Positions 33,712 through 42,925 of a stretch of DNA of 64,000 bases are shown in pieces (positions within the stretch are counted from its first letter, which is position 1; each line of letters opens with the position of its first letter). The position numbers and the translations under genes were made by a program. The stretch lies in the NCBI GenBank assembly GCA_963746175.1, contig CAVVAH010000001.1, forward strand, positions 930,001 to 994,000. The letters run 5' to 3'. The stretch comes from CAVVAH01 sp963746175. GTDB lineage: Bacteria; Actinomycetota; Actinomycetes; JACCUZ01. Under the pieces are notes generated by a model, which worked only from the letters and a program-made list of their open reading frames with translations, was not told where the DNA came from and searched no databases.

Positions 33712-34034
33712 TCGTCGCCTCCGGGCCAGCCGCGCACGGTGCGGACGGCCTCGTAGGCAAGCACCGAGCAGATCGGCACGACGACGAAGAAGAGCAGCTC
33801 CTCCAGCGGCAGGCCGCCGGGCAGCTCGACCCCGAGGGTCTGCGCGGGGTCGAACGTCCAGTGCCCGGCGGCGATCGCGTAGAGGTCCCACACCACGAAC
33901 ACCGCCACCACCGGCAGCAGCGTCAGCAGCAGCCGCCGCCACCGCCGGTACACGCCGACCTTCAGCCAGAGCTCCAGCGGGAGAGTGCCGAGCAGGCAGA
34001 ACGCCAGCACGCCGACGTACGCCAGGTGCAGCAC
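33708..34034 (-). CDS. crtYc: Lycopene cyclase subunit, N-terminal half (CrtYc-like)
   Basis: 108 residues, three membrane helices. VFVVWDLYAIAAGHWTFDPA and LPLEELLFFVVVPICSVLAYEA (core PLEELLFFVVVPICS) are the repeated lycopene-cyclase motif; PxEExxFF is the catalytic-site hallmark. It is transcribed before, and overlaps by four bases, the CrtYd-like gene; together they correspond to one fused bacterial/fungal cyclase. Start GTG 34034, 5 bases after the upstream Rv2175c-like gene, so the three minus-strand genes may be co-transcribed. Confidence 0.86.
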   Translation of the reverse strand: MLHLAYVGVLAFCLLGTLPLELWLKVGVYRRWRRLLLTLLPVVAVFVVWDLYAIAAGHWTFDPAQTLGVELPGGLPLEELLFFVVVPICSVLAYEAVRTVRGWPGGDE

Positions 34035-34039
34035 GGTGC

Positions 34040-34426
34040 CTAGAAGCCGAGGGCCTGCGCGCGGCGCTTGACCTCCGTGCCGCGGTTCTCCCGCAGCGCC
34101 TGCACCGGCGAGCCGGGGAGCTCGTCGTCGGTGTAGAGCCAGCGGATGGCCTCGTCGTCGCTGTAGCGCGCGTCGCCGAGCAGGGTCAGCACGCCGGGCA
34201 GGTGCTTGAGCACCTTGCCGTCCTGCACGAAGTCTGCGGGCACCGCCAGGGCGGCGTTCTCACCGCGCCGTACGGCGAGCAGCTGGCGCTCGTTGACCAG
34301 CTGCCTGGCCCGGTTGATGCCGACACCCAGGGCGTCCGCGACCTCGGGCAGGGTCAGCCACCCGTCGACGAGAGGCTCGTACGCGTCGGCATGGGTCTGG
34401 TCGGCCTCGGATCGCTGGTCGGTCAC
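34040..34426 (-). CDS. Rv2175c family DNA-binding protein
   Basis: 128 residues. A winged helix-turn-helix (WLTLPEVADALGVGINRARQ, about 23-42) and the family C-terminal half (LPGVLTLLGDARYSDDEAI RWL as two parts) match Rv2175c. In M. tuberculosis Rv2175c binds DNA and is a substrate of the kinase PknL encoded next to it. Here a PASTA kinase is 3.8 kb away, so a kinase-substrate pair is plausible but inferred. Immediately upstream of the lycopene cyclase genes on the same strand. Confidence 0.82.
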   Translation of the reverse strand: MTDQRSEADQTHADAYEPLVDGWLTLPEVADALGVGINRARQLVNERQLLAVRRGENAALAVPADFVQDGKVLKHLPGVLTLLGDARYSDDEAIRWLYTDDELPGSPVQALRENRGTEVKRRAQALGF

Positions 34427-34463
34427 GGCGGCAAGCCTGCCACGGCGCCCCAGACGCCGGGTC

Positions 34464-34469
34464 TAGGGT
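34464..34469 (+). promoter_or_regulatory. -10 box (TAGGGT) of a leaderless promoter
   Basis: TAGGGT ends 8 bases before the ATG at 34478 of the small membrane protein gene. Confidence 0.45.
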
Positions 34470-34477
34470 CCGACGCC

Positions 34478-34873
34478 ATGGACTTCATGGGGGACGCGGA
34501 CGAGCTGGGCCGCGACGACGACCTGCCGCCGCGCGACGGTGTCATGACCTCGCACGCGCGCGTGCTCACGGGTGCGGGCCTGGTGCTCGCCGGGATGCTC
34601 ACCATCGGCCTGTTCCAGTACCTCGCCTTCTTCATCTACGCAGGTACCAGCAGCGGCAACAGCCCCGGGGGCCAGTACACGGTCTACGCGGCCCCGACTG
34701 GCCTGATGTGCCTCGTGGGTGGCTGGACGGCGTGGTCGGTGCGGCGCAGCGACGACCTGACGCCGACCCTCCGCGGGCTCGCGGTGGCGACGGCGGTGGT
34801 GGGGGCAGTCCTCGCGGTGACGGTCGCCGTCGGCGTGGTGGTCGCCTTCACCCAGGAGCCGGACGGCTTCTAG
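34478..34873 (+). CDS. Small membrane protein, function unknown
   Basis: 131 residues: an acidic N terminus (MDFMGDADELGRDDDLPPRD) and three predicted membrane helices (about 30-52, 68-90 and 101-123). I do not recognise the family. It has a leaderless-type promoter, and its stop codon overlaps the stop of the convergent flavoprotein gene by four bases. Confidence 0.65.
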   Translation: MDFMGDADELGRDDDLPPRDGVMTSHARVLTGAGLVLAGMLTIGLFQYLAFFIYAGTSSGNSPGGQYTVYAAPTGLMCLVGGWTAWSVRRSDDLTPTLRGLAVATAVVGAVLAVTVAVGVVVAFTQEPDGF

Positions 34874-36009
34874 ACGGCCGCGGCTTTCACGGCGACGGCC
34901 GGGTCGGCGAGCAGGGCGTCGTCGACGGTCGCGTCGCGCTGCATCAGGCGGCGGGCCTGGACGAGGTCGCGCGGCCGGTCGACCGAGAGCGCGGCGACCA
35001 GCCGGCTACCCGCCAGCCAGAAGACCGCCCAGGTGTCGCCCTCTTCCCGCCAGACGGCGCGTTCGGCTGCCGGGTGGTGCCCGGCGTACTGCACCATGCG
35101 GCCCCACTGCTCGGACCAGAAGTACGGCACCGGGTCCCACACCTCGTCGCCGCCGAGGACGTTGGCGGCCACCGTCGTCGGCGCGTGCAGGGCGGCGTCC
35201 CAGTGCTCCACCAGCATCCGGGTCGCGTAGCGCGCCGACTCCCAGGCCGCGCAGTCGCCGACCGCCCAGACACCGGGCAGCGACGTCCGGAGCCGCGAGT
35301 CGACCGCGACGGCGCCGCGCGGGTCGAGCTCGACGCCGTCGACGACGGTCGGCCGCGCGCCGACGGCGACGAGCACCAGGTCGGCGTCGACCCGGGTGCC
35401 GTCGGCGAGGTGCACGGCGTCGGACTCCACCGCCGCCACCGACGCGCCGGTGCGGAGGTCGACGCCCGACCACCACGGCAGCATCCGTTCGACGACCTCC
35501 GGCGGCAGTGCGTTGCCCAGCGGGGTCGCCTGCCCCTCGAGCACCGTGACGTGGACGCCTGCGAGCAGCGCCGCGGTCGACACCTCCGCACCGATCCAGC
35601 CCGCACCGACGATGACGAGCCGGGCGCCCGGCACCAGCGCCGCGCGCAGGGCCAGCGCGTCGGCGTGGGTCCGCAGGGTCACACCCGTTCCGGGCAGCCG
35701 CCGCGGCAGCGCACCGGTCGCCAGCACGCACTGCTCGAACGGCACCTCGCCCGCGTCGGTCGAGAGCACGCCGGGAGCGACGGCCGTGGCGCGAACCCCC
35801 AGTCGCAGGTCGACGTCGAGCGCGTCCCAGTCCGCCTCCAGGGTCGAGTGGTCGGCGTGCCCCATCAGCACCTGCTTCGACAGCGGCGGCCGGTCGTACG
35901 GTTGCTCGTCCTCCGCGCCGAGCAACGTCAGCGCGCCGGCGTACCCCTCCTCGCGCAGCGCACGCACCGTGTGCAGGCCGGCCAGCCCGGCGCCCACCAC
36001 GACGATCAC
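34870..36009 (-). CDS. FAD-dependent pyridine nucleotide oxidoreductase (ferredoxin reductase-like)
   Basis: 379 residues from GTG 36009. FAD fold VIVVVGAGLAGLHTVRAL at the N terminus, LLGAEDEQPYDRPPLSK as the second FAD contact, NAD(P) fold RLVIVGAGWIGAEVSTAALL in the middle, and VWAVGDCAAW binding the FAD ribityl chain. This is the rhodocoxin/putidaredoxin reductase family, which passes electrons from NAD(P)H to ferredoxins, often for P450 or Rieske oxygenases. No ferredoxin gene is adjacent; electron supply to the oxygenases of this window is speculative. Divergent from the methyltransferase gene, 19 bp apart. Confidence 0.87.
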   Translation of the reverse strand: MIVVVGAGLAGLHTVRALREEGYAGALTLLGAEDEQPYDRPPLSKQVLMGHADHSTLEADWDALDVDLRLGVRATAVAPGVLSTDAGEVPFEQCVLATGALPRRLPGTGVTLRTHADALALRAALVPGARLVIVGAGWIGAEVSTAALLAGVHVTVLEGQATPLGNALPPEVVERMLPWWSGVDLRTGASVAAVESDAVHLADGTRVDADLVLVAVGARPTVVDGVELDPRGAVAVDSRLRTSLPGVWAVGDCAAWESARYATRMLVEHWDAALHAPTTVAANVLGGDEVWDPVPYFWSEQWGRMVQYAGHHPAAERAVWREEGDTWAVFWLAGSRLVAALSVDRPRDLVQARRLMQRDATVDDALLADPAVAVKAAAV

Positions 36010-36014
36010 GCCGG

Positions 36015-36020
36015 TAGCCT
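36015..36020 (+). promoter_or_regulatory. -10 box (TAGCCT) of a leaderless promoter
   Basis: TAGCCT ends 8 bases before the GTG at 36029. It lies in the 19-bp gap between divergent start codons. Confidence 0.45.
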
Positions 36021-36028
36021 CCCAGTCC

Positions 36029-36799
36029 GTGTTCACCGACCGCACGGCGCTCCGGACCCAGGCCTACGCCGACCACCGGCCGCTCGCGGCCCGGGTCTCC
36101 ATCTACCAGTGGCAGAGCGACCGGGTCGACCTGCCGGCGCTCGCGCTGGCGGAGCTGGCCGGGACCACCGGGACCGTGCTCGACGCGGGCTGCGGGCTCG
36201 GGACGTACGTCGACCGGCTGCGCGGCGAGCGCCCGGACCTGAGCGTCCTGCCGCTCGACCTGTCGGCCGGCATGGGGCCGGAGGTGGTCGGCGACGTCCA
36301 GGCGCTGCCCCTGGCGGACACCGCGGTGGATGCGGCTCTGGCGATGCACATGCTCTACCACGTGCCGGACATCGCCGCCGCGGTCCGCGAGCTGCGCCGG
36401 GTGGTCCGCCCCGGCGGCGTGCTGCTGGCCAGCACCAACGGGGCCGGCGACAAGCTCGAGGTCGAGCAGCTCTGGACGGCCGCGGCGTCCGACCTCAGCG
36501 GCCGGCCGGTCGCCGCGCCCGCCGGTGACAGCGCGTTCACGCTGGACGACGGCGACCTGCTTCGGGCAGCGTTCGACCACGTGAGCGTGCAGGTCTTCGA
36601 CCGGGAGACCGTGGTGCCCGAGGTCGGGCCGGTGGTGGCCTTCGTCGACAGCATGCGAGCGCTGTCCGCCGAATCGCTGCCGGCAGACGTGAGCTGGGAG
36701 GCGTTCCTCGACCGGGTCCGGGCCCGGGTCGCCGCGGAGGTCGACCGGCACGGCGCCTGGCGGATGACCAACCAGGTCGGCCTCTTCACCTGCCGCTGA
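36029..36799 (+). CDS. Class I SAM-dependent methyltransferase
   Basis: 256 residues. Motif I TVLDAGCGLGTYVDRL (about 48-63) binds SAM, DVQALPLADTAVDAALAMHM holds motif II and the acidic loop, and LYHVPDIAAAVRELRRVVRPGG is the post-II helix of UbiE-like enzymes (quoted here as VPDIAAAVRELRRVVRPGG). Substrate unknown. Start GTG 36029 is set by the TAGCCT box. A long palindrome follows 31 bases after the stop. Confidence 0.85.
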   Translation: MFTDRTALRTQAYADHRPLAARVSIYQWQSDRVDLPALALAELAGTTGTVLDAGCGLGTYVDRLRGERPDLSVLPLDLSAGMGPEVVGDVQALPLADTAVDAALAMHMLYHVPDIAAAVRELRRVVRPGGVLLASTNGAGDKLEVEQLWTAAASDLSGRPVAAPAGDSAFTLDDGDLLRAAFDHVSVQVFDRETVVPEVGPVVAFVDSMRALSAESLPADVSWEAFLDRVRARVAAEVDRHGAWRMTNQVGLFTCR

Positions 36800-36830
36800 A
36801 CCCGTCCGCCCCCGTGGGCCCGCAGCGGAA

Positions 36831-36915
36831 TCGACCACGTCGAGGTAGGCGGGTACCACCGGCAACAGGCCGATCCGCCTGTTGCGGGATGCACCCACCT
36901 ACCTCACGTGGTCGA
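36831..36915. repeat. Long 85-bp palindromic element
   Basis: Arms of 39 and 38 bases (36831-36869; 36878-36915) pair with about six mismatches and one gap around the 8-base loop CCGATCCG. The ends read TCGACCACGT / ACGTGGTCGA. The centre CAGGCCGATCCG is shared with the loop of the element at 12905-12968. It lies in the 321-bp gap before the LysM gene, so it may also terminate the methyltransferase transcript. Confidence 0.8.
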
Positions 36916-37022
36916 CCCGGCCGGCGGCAGGGCTGCTGACGGACGGCGCCGGCGTCGGTCACGGAACGTGGCGACATCGTCACCCGTCCCGCTGAATCAC
37001 ACGGCTGTAGTACCACGAAGCA

Positions 37023-37067
37023 GTAACAACTGCACCCTGAGTCACACCAGTCACATGCGTCACGGCA
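37023..37067 (+). promoter_or_regulatory. Array of 9-bp direct repeats, MtrA-box-like
   Basis: GTCAC begins at 37041, 37050 and 37059, exactly 9 bases apart (GTCACACCA, GTCACATGC, GTCACGGCA), with GTAACAACT in the same register at 37023. Tandem GTCACA-type 9-mers are the binding pattern described for the cell-wall response regulator MtrA. The array ends 53 bases before a LysM/transglycosylase gene, the kind of target MtrA controls. Confidence 0.55.
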
Positions 37068-37120
37068 GTATCAACGGTTCGCACGGCGCTCGACTCCCCC
37101 GACCGTGAGGACTGCCCCGG

Positions 37121-38144
37121 ATGTCTGTACCCGCACGCGACCCGCGGCCGGCCACCCGCACCGCCCCCGACAGCCCGGCCCCGGCCACGACCCGCACGGC
37201 CCGGCGTACCCGGCTCACGCCGCGCGGGCGCCGCCTGGTCCGGGTCGCGAAGGCGGTCGGCGTGCCCGCTGCTCGTGGCCGGCCTGGTCACGGCCGGGTC
37301 GCCGGGCTGGGGGCTCTACACGATCCGGCAGGGCGACACGCTGTCCGGGATCGCGGCGAGGTACCACACCACGGTCGCCAAGCTGGTCGAGGCGAACCGG
37401 CTGCCGGGCAACGGCAACCTCATCATCGCCGGGACCGCCCTCAGGGTGCCCGGCGCCGGCGGCGGCAGCGGCGGGAACGGCGCCCGCACCCACCTCGTCG
37501 TCCGCGGCGACACGCTCAGCGGCATCGCGGCGCGCTACGGCGTGGCGCAGGACACGATCGCGCGGGCGAACCACCTGCCGAGCTCCCACGTGGTGATGCT
37601 CGGCGCCCGCCTGGTCATCCCCGGCTCCAGCAGCCGGGGCACCAGCCGCAGCAGCGCCGCCAGCAGCAACACCTTCGCCGGCCGCACGTACAGCGACGAC
37701 GTGGTCGGGGCCGCCTCGCACAACCGCTCGCTGCTCTCCCGCCGCAGCCTGCCCTCGCAGTCGCAGATGCGCGCCCTCATCGCCGCGAAGGCGCGGGCGA
37801 ACGGGGTCGATCCTGCGCTGGCCCTCGCCGTGAGCTACCAGGAGTCGGGCTGGAACATGCACGTGGTCTCCGTGGCCAACGCGGTCGGCGCCATGCAGGT
37901 GATCCCGGCCACCACCGAGTGGATCTCCGGTGTCGTGGGGCGTCGGCTCGACCCCCTGGACCCGCAGGACAACGCCACGACCGGGGTGGTCCTGCTCAAG
38001 ATCCTCGGCCAGACCGCGGGCAGCGAGCGGCAGGCCGTCGCGGGGTACTACCAGGGGCTCCGCAGCGTGCGCGAGCGGGGGATGTTCCCCGACACGAGGC
38101 GGTACGTCGACAACGTGATGGCCCTGCGGGCCCGGTTCCGGTGA
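37121..38144 (+). pseudogene. LysM-domain lytic transglycosylase, apparent frameshift
   Basis: A cell-wall hydrolase split by a +1 shift near 37265-37275. The first frame (ATG 37121) gives a basic N terminus ending RRLVRVAKAVGVP. The second frame continues as a hydrophobic signal (LLVAGLVTAG), two LysM domains (TIRQGDTLSGIAARYHTT; VVRGDTLSGIAARYGVAQ) and an SLT domain with catalytic Glu (AVSYQESGWN) and VANAVGAMQVIP. Joined, they give a normal secreted peptidoglycan-binding lytic transglycosylase of about 340 residues. Alternatively translation starts at GTG 37275 without a signal peptide. One extra base in GTGCCCGCTG is enough to explain the shift, which may be a sequencing error. The upstream MtrA-like array fits its role. 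Confidence 0.75.
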
Positions 38145-38188
38145 GCGGGCGAGGCGCGTCCGAGCCGGGCCCGGACACGTCCCACCCG

Positions 38189-38194
38189 TAGACT
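38189..38194 (+). promoter_or_regulatory. -10 box (TAGACT) of a leaderless promoter
   Basis: TAGACT ends 6 bases before the GTG start of the kinase gene at 38201. Confidence 0.45.
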
Positions 38195-38200
38195 CTCGCC

Positions 38201-40099
38201 GTGGACACGACGGTCAGCGACCCTCTCGTCGGGCAGCTGCTCGACGGGCGCTACCGCGTCCACCGGCGGCACGCCCGCGGTGGCATGGCCACCGTCTACG
38301 AGGCCCACGACGACCGGCTGGACCGCACGATCGCCCTCAAGGTCATGCACCCGAGCCTGGCCGAGGACGAGGAGTTCGTCTCCCGGTTCATCCGCGAGGC
38401 CCGGTCCGCGGCCCGGCTCTCGCACGCCAACGTGGTCTCCGTCTACGACCAGGGCGCCGACCAGGGGCACGTCTACCTCGCCATGGAGATGGTGCGCGGC
38501 AAGACGCTGCGCGACCTGATCCGCGACCGCGGCCCCCTCTCCCCGCGGCAGGTGCTGGAGGTCATGGAGCCGGTCCTCGCGGCGCTCGGCGCCGCGCACG
38601 CCGCCGGGCTCATCCACCGCGACGTCAAGCCCGAGAACGTGCTGCTCTCCGACGACGGCCGGGTCAAGGTGGCCGACTTCGGCCTGGCCCGCGCGGTCAC
38701 CGGCGCCACCAGCCACACCACGACGTCCGGCGTCCTCATGGGGACCGTCGCCTACCTGTCCCCCGAGCAGGTCACCAAGGGCACGGCCGACCCCCGGTCC
38801 GACGTCTACGCCGCCGGGATCCTGCTCTACGAGATGCTCACCGGCAGCAAGCCCTACGACGGCGAGACGGCGATCCAGGTCGCCTACCGGCACGTGCACG
38901 ACGACGTGCCGGCGCCGTCGTCGGTGGTCCCCGGGCTGGCCGCCGAGCTCGACCACCTGGTGGCGCGCGCGACCAACCGCGACCCCGACCAGCGGCCGGC
39001 CGACGCCCGAGTGTTCCTGGCCGAGGTGGCTGCCGCGCGCCGGGCGATGTCCGACGGCGAGCTCGACGTCCTCGGTCCGGCGCTCTCGGCGGTCCAGGGC
39101 CGGCCCGACCACACGCTGGTCGTCGACCTCACCCAGCGCCCCTACGCCGCCACCGCGCGGCGCGGCGACACCGGCCCGATGGCCGCACCGCCCGGCACCC
39201 GGCACACCCGCCGTCGCAGCCGCGGCCCGATCGCCCTGATGATCGTCCTCGCGCTGGCCGTCGTGCTCTCCGGAGCCGCGTGGGTCGTGGCGTACGGGCC
39301 GCTGAGCAAGATCACCACCCCGAGCCTGCTCGGCAAGACCCAGTCGCAGGCGGCCGCCATCGCCGGCCGGGACGGCCTGACGGTGAAGGTGGTCGACCAC
39401 GGCTTCAGCGAGGTCGTCGGCGAGGGCCGTGTCCTGCGCACCGACCCCGAGGGCGGCTCACCGGTCGACAAGGGCGGCACCGTCGGGCTGATCCTGTCCG
39501 CCGGACCGGAGCGGTACGCCGTCCCGGACGTCGTCGGCAAGACCGAGGAGGTCGCCACCCGCGAGCTCGACAGGCACCTGACCATCCAGCGCGAGGAGGC
39601 GTTCAGCCAGAAGGTCGCGGCCGGGTCGGTCATCTCGACCGACCCCGTCTCCGGCACCGACCTCAAGCCCGACACGGCCGTGGTCATGGTCGTGAGCAAG
39701 GGCCCCAAGCCGGTTGCGGTGCCCGACGTCGTCAACCAGCCCCTCGACCAGGCGAAGGCCGCCATCGAGGGCGTCGGTCTCGTGGCGAAGGTCACGGAGA
39801 AGTTCGACGAGGCCGTGGCCAAGGGCGCCGTCATCAGCCAGTCGCCGGAGGGTGGCGCCGGGCAGACGGCCGGCAAGGGCACCGACGTCGAGCTCGTCGT
39901 CTCCAAGGGCCCGCCGCTCGTCCCGGTGCCCTCCGTGGTCGGCAAGAACGTCGCCGAGGCGCAGGCGCTGATCGCCGCGGCCAACCTGGTGCCGTCGGTG
40001 CAGCAGCTGCCCGGCGGACCGGGGACGGTGCTCAACCAGTCGCCGAACGGCGGCGACAAGGCGCCCAAGGGCTCCACCGTCACCCTCTACGTCTTCTGA
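38201..40099 (+). CDS. PASTA-domain serine/threonine protein kinase (PknL/PknB-like)
   Basis: 632 residues. Kinase domain about 17-275: degenerate Gly loop HARGGMATVYEA, Lys47 (TIALKVMHP), catalytic HRD with Asp141 (LIHRDVKPENVLL), DFG Asp159 and activation loop with SHTTTSGVLMGTVAYLSPEQ (core TTTSGVLMGTVAYLSPEQ). One membrane helix (about 343-365) and four extracellular PASTA repeats (about 370-632) that bind muropeptide/lipid II. It controls growth and division by phosphorylation. By position beside an Rv2175c-type gene and DAHP synthase it corresponds to PknL, but PknL of mycobacteria lacks PASTA repeats. It has a leaderless-type start. Confidence 0.92.
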   Translation: MDTTVSDPLVGQLLDGRYRVHRRHARGGMATVYEAHDDRLDRTIALKVMHPSLAEDEEFVSRFIREARSAARLSHANVVSVYDQGADQGHVYLAMEMVRGKTLRDLIRDRGPLSPRQVLEVMEPVLAALGAAHAAGLIHRDVKPENVLLSDDGRVKVADFGLARAVTGATSHTTTSGVLMGTVAYLSPEQVTKGTADPRSDVYAAGILLYEMLTGSKPYDGETAIQVAYRHVHDDVPAPSSVVPGLAAELDHLVARATNRDPDQRPADARVFLAEVAAARRAMSDGELDVLGPALSAVQGRPDHTLVVDLTQRPYAATARRGDTGPMAAPPGTRHTRRRSRGPIALMIVLALAVVLSGAAWVVAYGPLSKITTPSLLGKTQSQAAAIAGRDGLTVKVVDHGFSEVVGEGRVLRTDPEGGSPVDKGGTVGLILSAGPERYAVPDVVGKTEEVATRELDRHLTIQREEAFSQKVAAGSVISTDPVSGTDLKPDTAVVMVVSKGPKPVAVPDVVNQPLDQAKAAIEGVGLVAKVTEKFDEAVAKGAVISQSPEGGAGQTAGKGTDVELVVSKGPPLVPVPSVVGKNVAEAQALIAAANLVPSVQQLPGGPGTVLNQSPNGGDKAPKGSTVTLYVF

Positions 40100-40108
40100 C
40101 CCGGCGGG

Positions 40109-40735
40109 TCACTCCTGGTAGGAGTAGCGCTCGTCGCGCCAGGGGTCGGCCCGGTTGTGGTAGCCGCGCTCCTCCCAGAAGCCGCGGCGGTCCTCGACGA
40201 GGTACTCGATCGCCCGCACCCACTTGGCCGACTTCCAGGCGTACGACGAGGGGCAGACCAGTCGCAGCGGCCAGCCGTGCTCCGGGGTGAGCGGCTCACC
40301 GCCGACGTGGGTGGCGAGCAACGTGCTGGGCTCGGCGAAGGTGGCCAGCGGCAGGTTGGCGGAGTAGCCGTACTCGGCCCACACCATGACGTGCCGGACG
40401 TCGTCCGCCGGCGGCTCGAGGTCGAGCAGCGTGCTCGTCAGGATGCCGCCCCACTCCAGGTCGCGCACGGTCCACTTGGTCACGCAGTGCAGGTCCGACC
40501 GCACCGTGCTGCGCGGCAGGGCCGCGAGCTCCCCGAGGTCCAGGTGCCGCTCGTCGCCGGAGGCGGTCGCACCGAACACCCGCAGGTCCCACGTGTCCGG
40601 CCGGTGCCGCGGCACCGGTCCGTAGTGGACCACCGGCCAGCCGCGCGCCGGGCGCTGCGCGGGTGGGAGCGGGGTCGGCGGCTCGAGCCCGCGGGACTGC
40701 TGCGTCCCCCGGCCAGCATGGCCCCCGCTCCCCAT
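40109..40735 (-). CDS. Soluble sulfite oxidase-like molybdopterin oxidoreductase
   Basis: 208 residues containing only the molybdopterin fold: LHCVTKWTVRDLEWGG holds the Mo-coordinating Cys, EYGYSANLPLATFAEPSTLL lies at the substrate side, HGWPLRLVCPSSYAWKSAKW contacts the cofactor (core WPLRLVCPSSYAWKSAKW). This matches the sulfite oxidase-like/YedY catalytic family without heme or dimerisation domain. No Tat or Sec signal is obvious, so it may be cytosolic. Substrate unknown. The stop lies 10 bases from that of the kinase gene, convergently. Confidence 0.85.
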   Translation of the reverse strand: MGSGGHAGRGTQQSRGLEPPTPLPPAQRPARGWPVVHYGPVPRHRPDTWDLRVFGATASGDERHLDLGELAALPRSTVRSDLHCVTKWTVRDLEWGGILTSTLLDLEPPADDVRHVMVWAEYGYSANLPLATFAEPSTLLATHVGGEPLTPEHGWPLRLVCPSSYAWKSAKWVRAIEYLVEDRRGFWEERGYHNRADPWRDERYSYQE

Positions 40736-40785
40736 CGAGGCATCCTGACAGACGGACGTGACGCGGGCGTGAGGGCGGTGGCGAC

Positions 40786-40791
40786 TACCCT
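40786..40791 (+). promoter_or_regulatory. -10 box (TACCCT) of a leaderless promoter
   Basis: TACCCT ends 6 bases before the GTG start at 40798. Confidence 0.45.
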
Positions 40792-41809
40792 CGCGTCGTG
40801 GTCGTGGTCATGCAGCCGGGTGCGTCGCAGGAGGACGTCGACGCGGTCATCGCCCGGGTCGAGGCGGCCGGCGGCGAGGCGTTCGTCAGCCGCGGCGTGA
40901 CCCGGACGATCATCGGGCTGGTCGGCGACGTCGAGACGTTCTCCGGCCTGAACCTGCGCGGCATGACCGGCGTCGCCGAGGTCATGCGCGTGTCGGCGCC
41001 CTACAAGCTGGTGTCGCGGATCCATCACCCGCAGATGTCGACCGTGCTGGTGGGCGGCGTCCCGATCGGCCCCGACACCTTCACGCTGATCGCCGGGCCG
41101 TGCGCGGTCGAGACGGCGCAGCAGACCCTCGAGGCCGCCGAGATGGCCAAGGCTGCCGGCGCCACCCTGCTGCGCGGCGGTGCCTACAAGCCGCGCACCT
41201 CGCCGTACGCCTTCCAGGGCCTGGGCGAGGCAGGGCTGAAGATCCTCGCCGACGTGCGGGAGGCGGTCGGCCTGCCGGTGGTGACCGAGGTCGTCGACGC
41301 CCACGACGTCGACCTGGTGTCGTCGTACGCCGACATGCTCCAGGTCGGCACCCGCAACATGCAGAACTTCGGGCTGCTGCAGGCGGTCGGGCAGTGCGGC
41401 AAGCCGGTGATGCTCAAGCGCGGCATGCAGGCCACCATCGAGGAGTGGCTGATGGCCGCGGAGTACATCGCGCAGCGCGGCAACCTCGACATCGTGCTCT
41501 GCGAGCGCGGGATCCGCACCTTCGAGAAGTCGACCCGCAACACGCTCGACGTCAGCGCGGTGCCGGTGGCGCACGACCTGTCCCACCTGCCGGTGATCGT
41601 CGACCCGTCGCACTCCGGCGGCCGGCGCGACCTGGTGGTGCCGCTCTCCCGGGCGGCGATCGCGGTCGGGGCCGACGGCATCATCGTCGACGTGCACCCG
41701 CACCCCGAGCAGGCGCTCTGCGACGGGCCCCAGGCGCTGGTCGACGACGACCTGCGGGCGCTCGCCGCCGCTGTCCGTCAGCTGCCGCCGCTGCTGGGGC
41801 GGCGACCGG

Positions 41810-42841
<1,032 letters not shown>

Positions 42842-42847
42842 CCGTCG

Positions 42848-42853
42848 ACCCTA
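42848..42853 (-). promoter_or_regulatory. -10 box (TAGGGT) of the leaderless ltaE promoter
   Basis: TAGGGT on the minus strand ends 6 bases before the ltaE GTG at 42841. Confidence 0.45.
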
Positions 42854-42870
42854 TGCGCCCCTCCTCTGCA

Positions 42871-42915
42871 CGTGTCTGGCTGTCGCGTCGGGATGTCGCC
42901 GCACAGCCTGACAAG
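42871..42915. repeat. Palindromic element between aroG and ltaE
   Basis: 13-bp arms (CGTGTCTGGCTGT; ACAGCCTGACAAG; 11 of 13 pair) around a 19-base loop. It lies between the end of the class II DAHP synthase gene and the start of ltaE. The sequence CTTGTCAGGCTG of one arm resembles the TTGTCAGCC arm of the element inside dnaE2. Confidence 0.6.
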
Positions 42916-42925
42916 CCGAGGTGGG

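Noticed and set aside
33391..34034. C50 carotenoid cyclase genes crtYe/crtYf
   Set aside because: The two small proteins would fit, but no crtEb lycopene elongase is present, while crtO, cruF and the glycosyltransferase point to a C40 monocyclic product.
36916..37120. A c-di-AMP (ydaO) riboswitch before the LysM gene
   Set aside because: Such riboswitches often precede actinobacterial wall hydrolases, but I could not find the conserved core; the 9-bp repeats are a better explanation.
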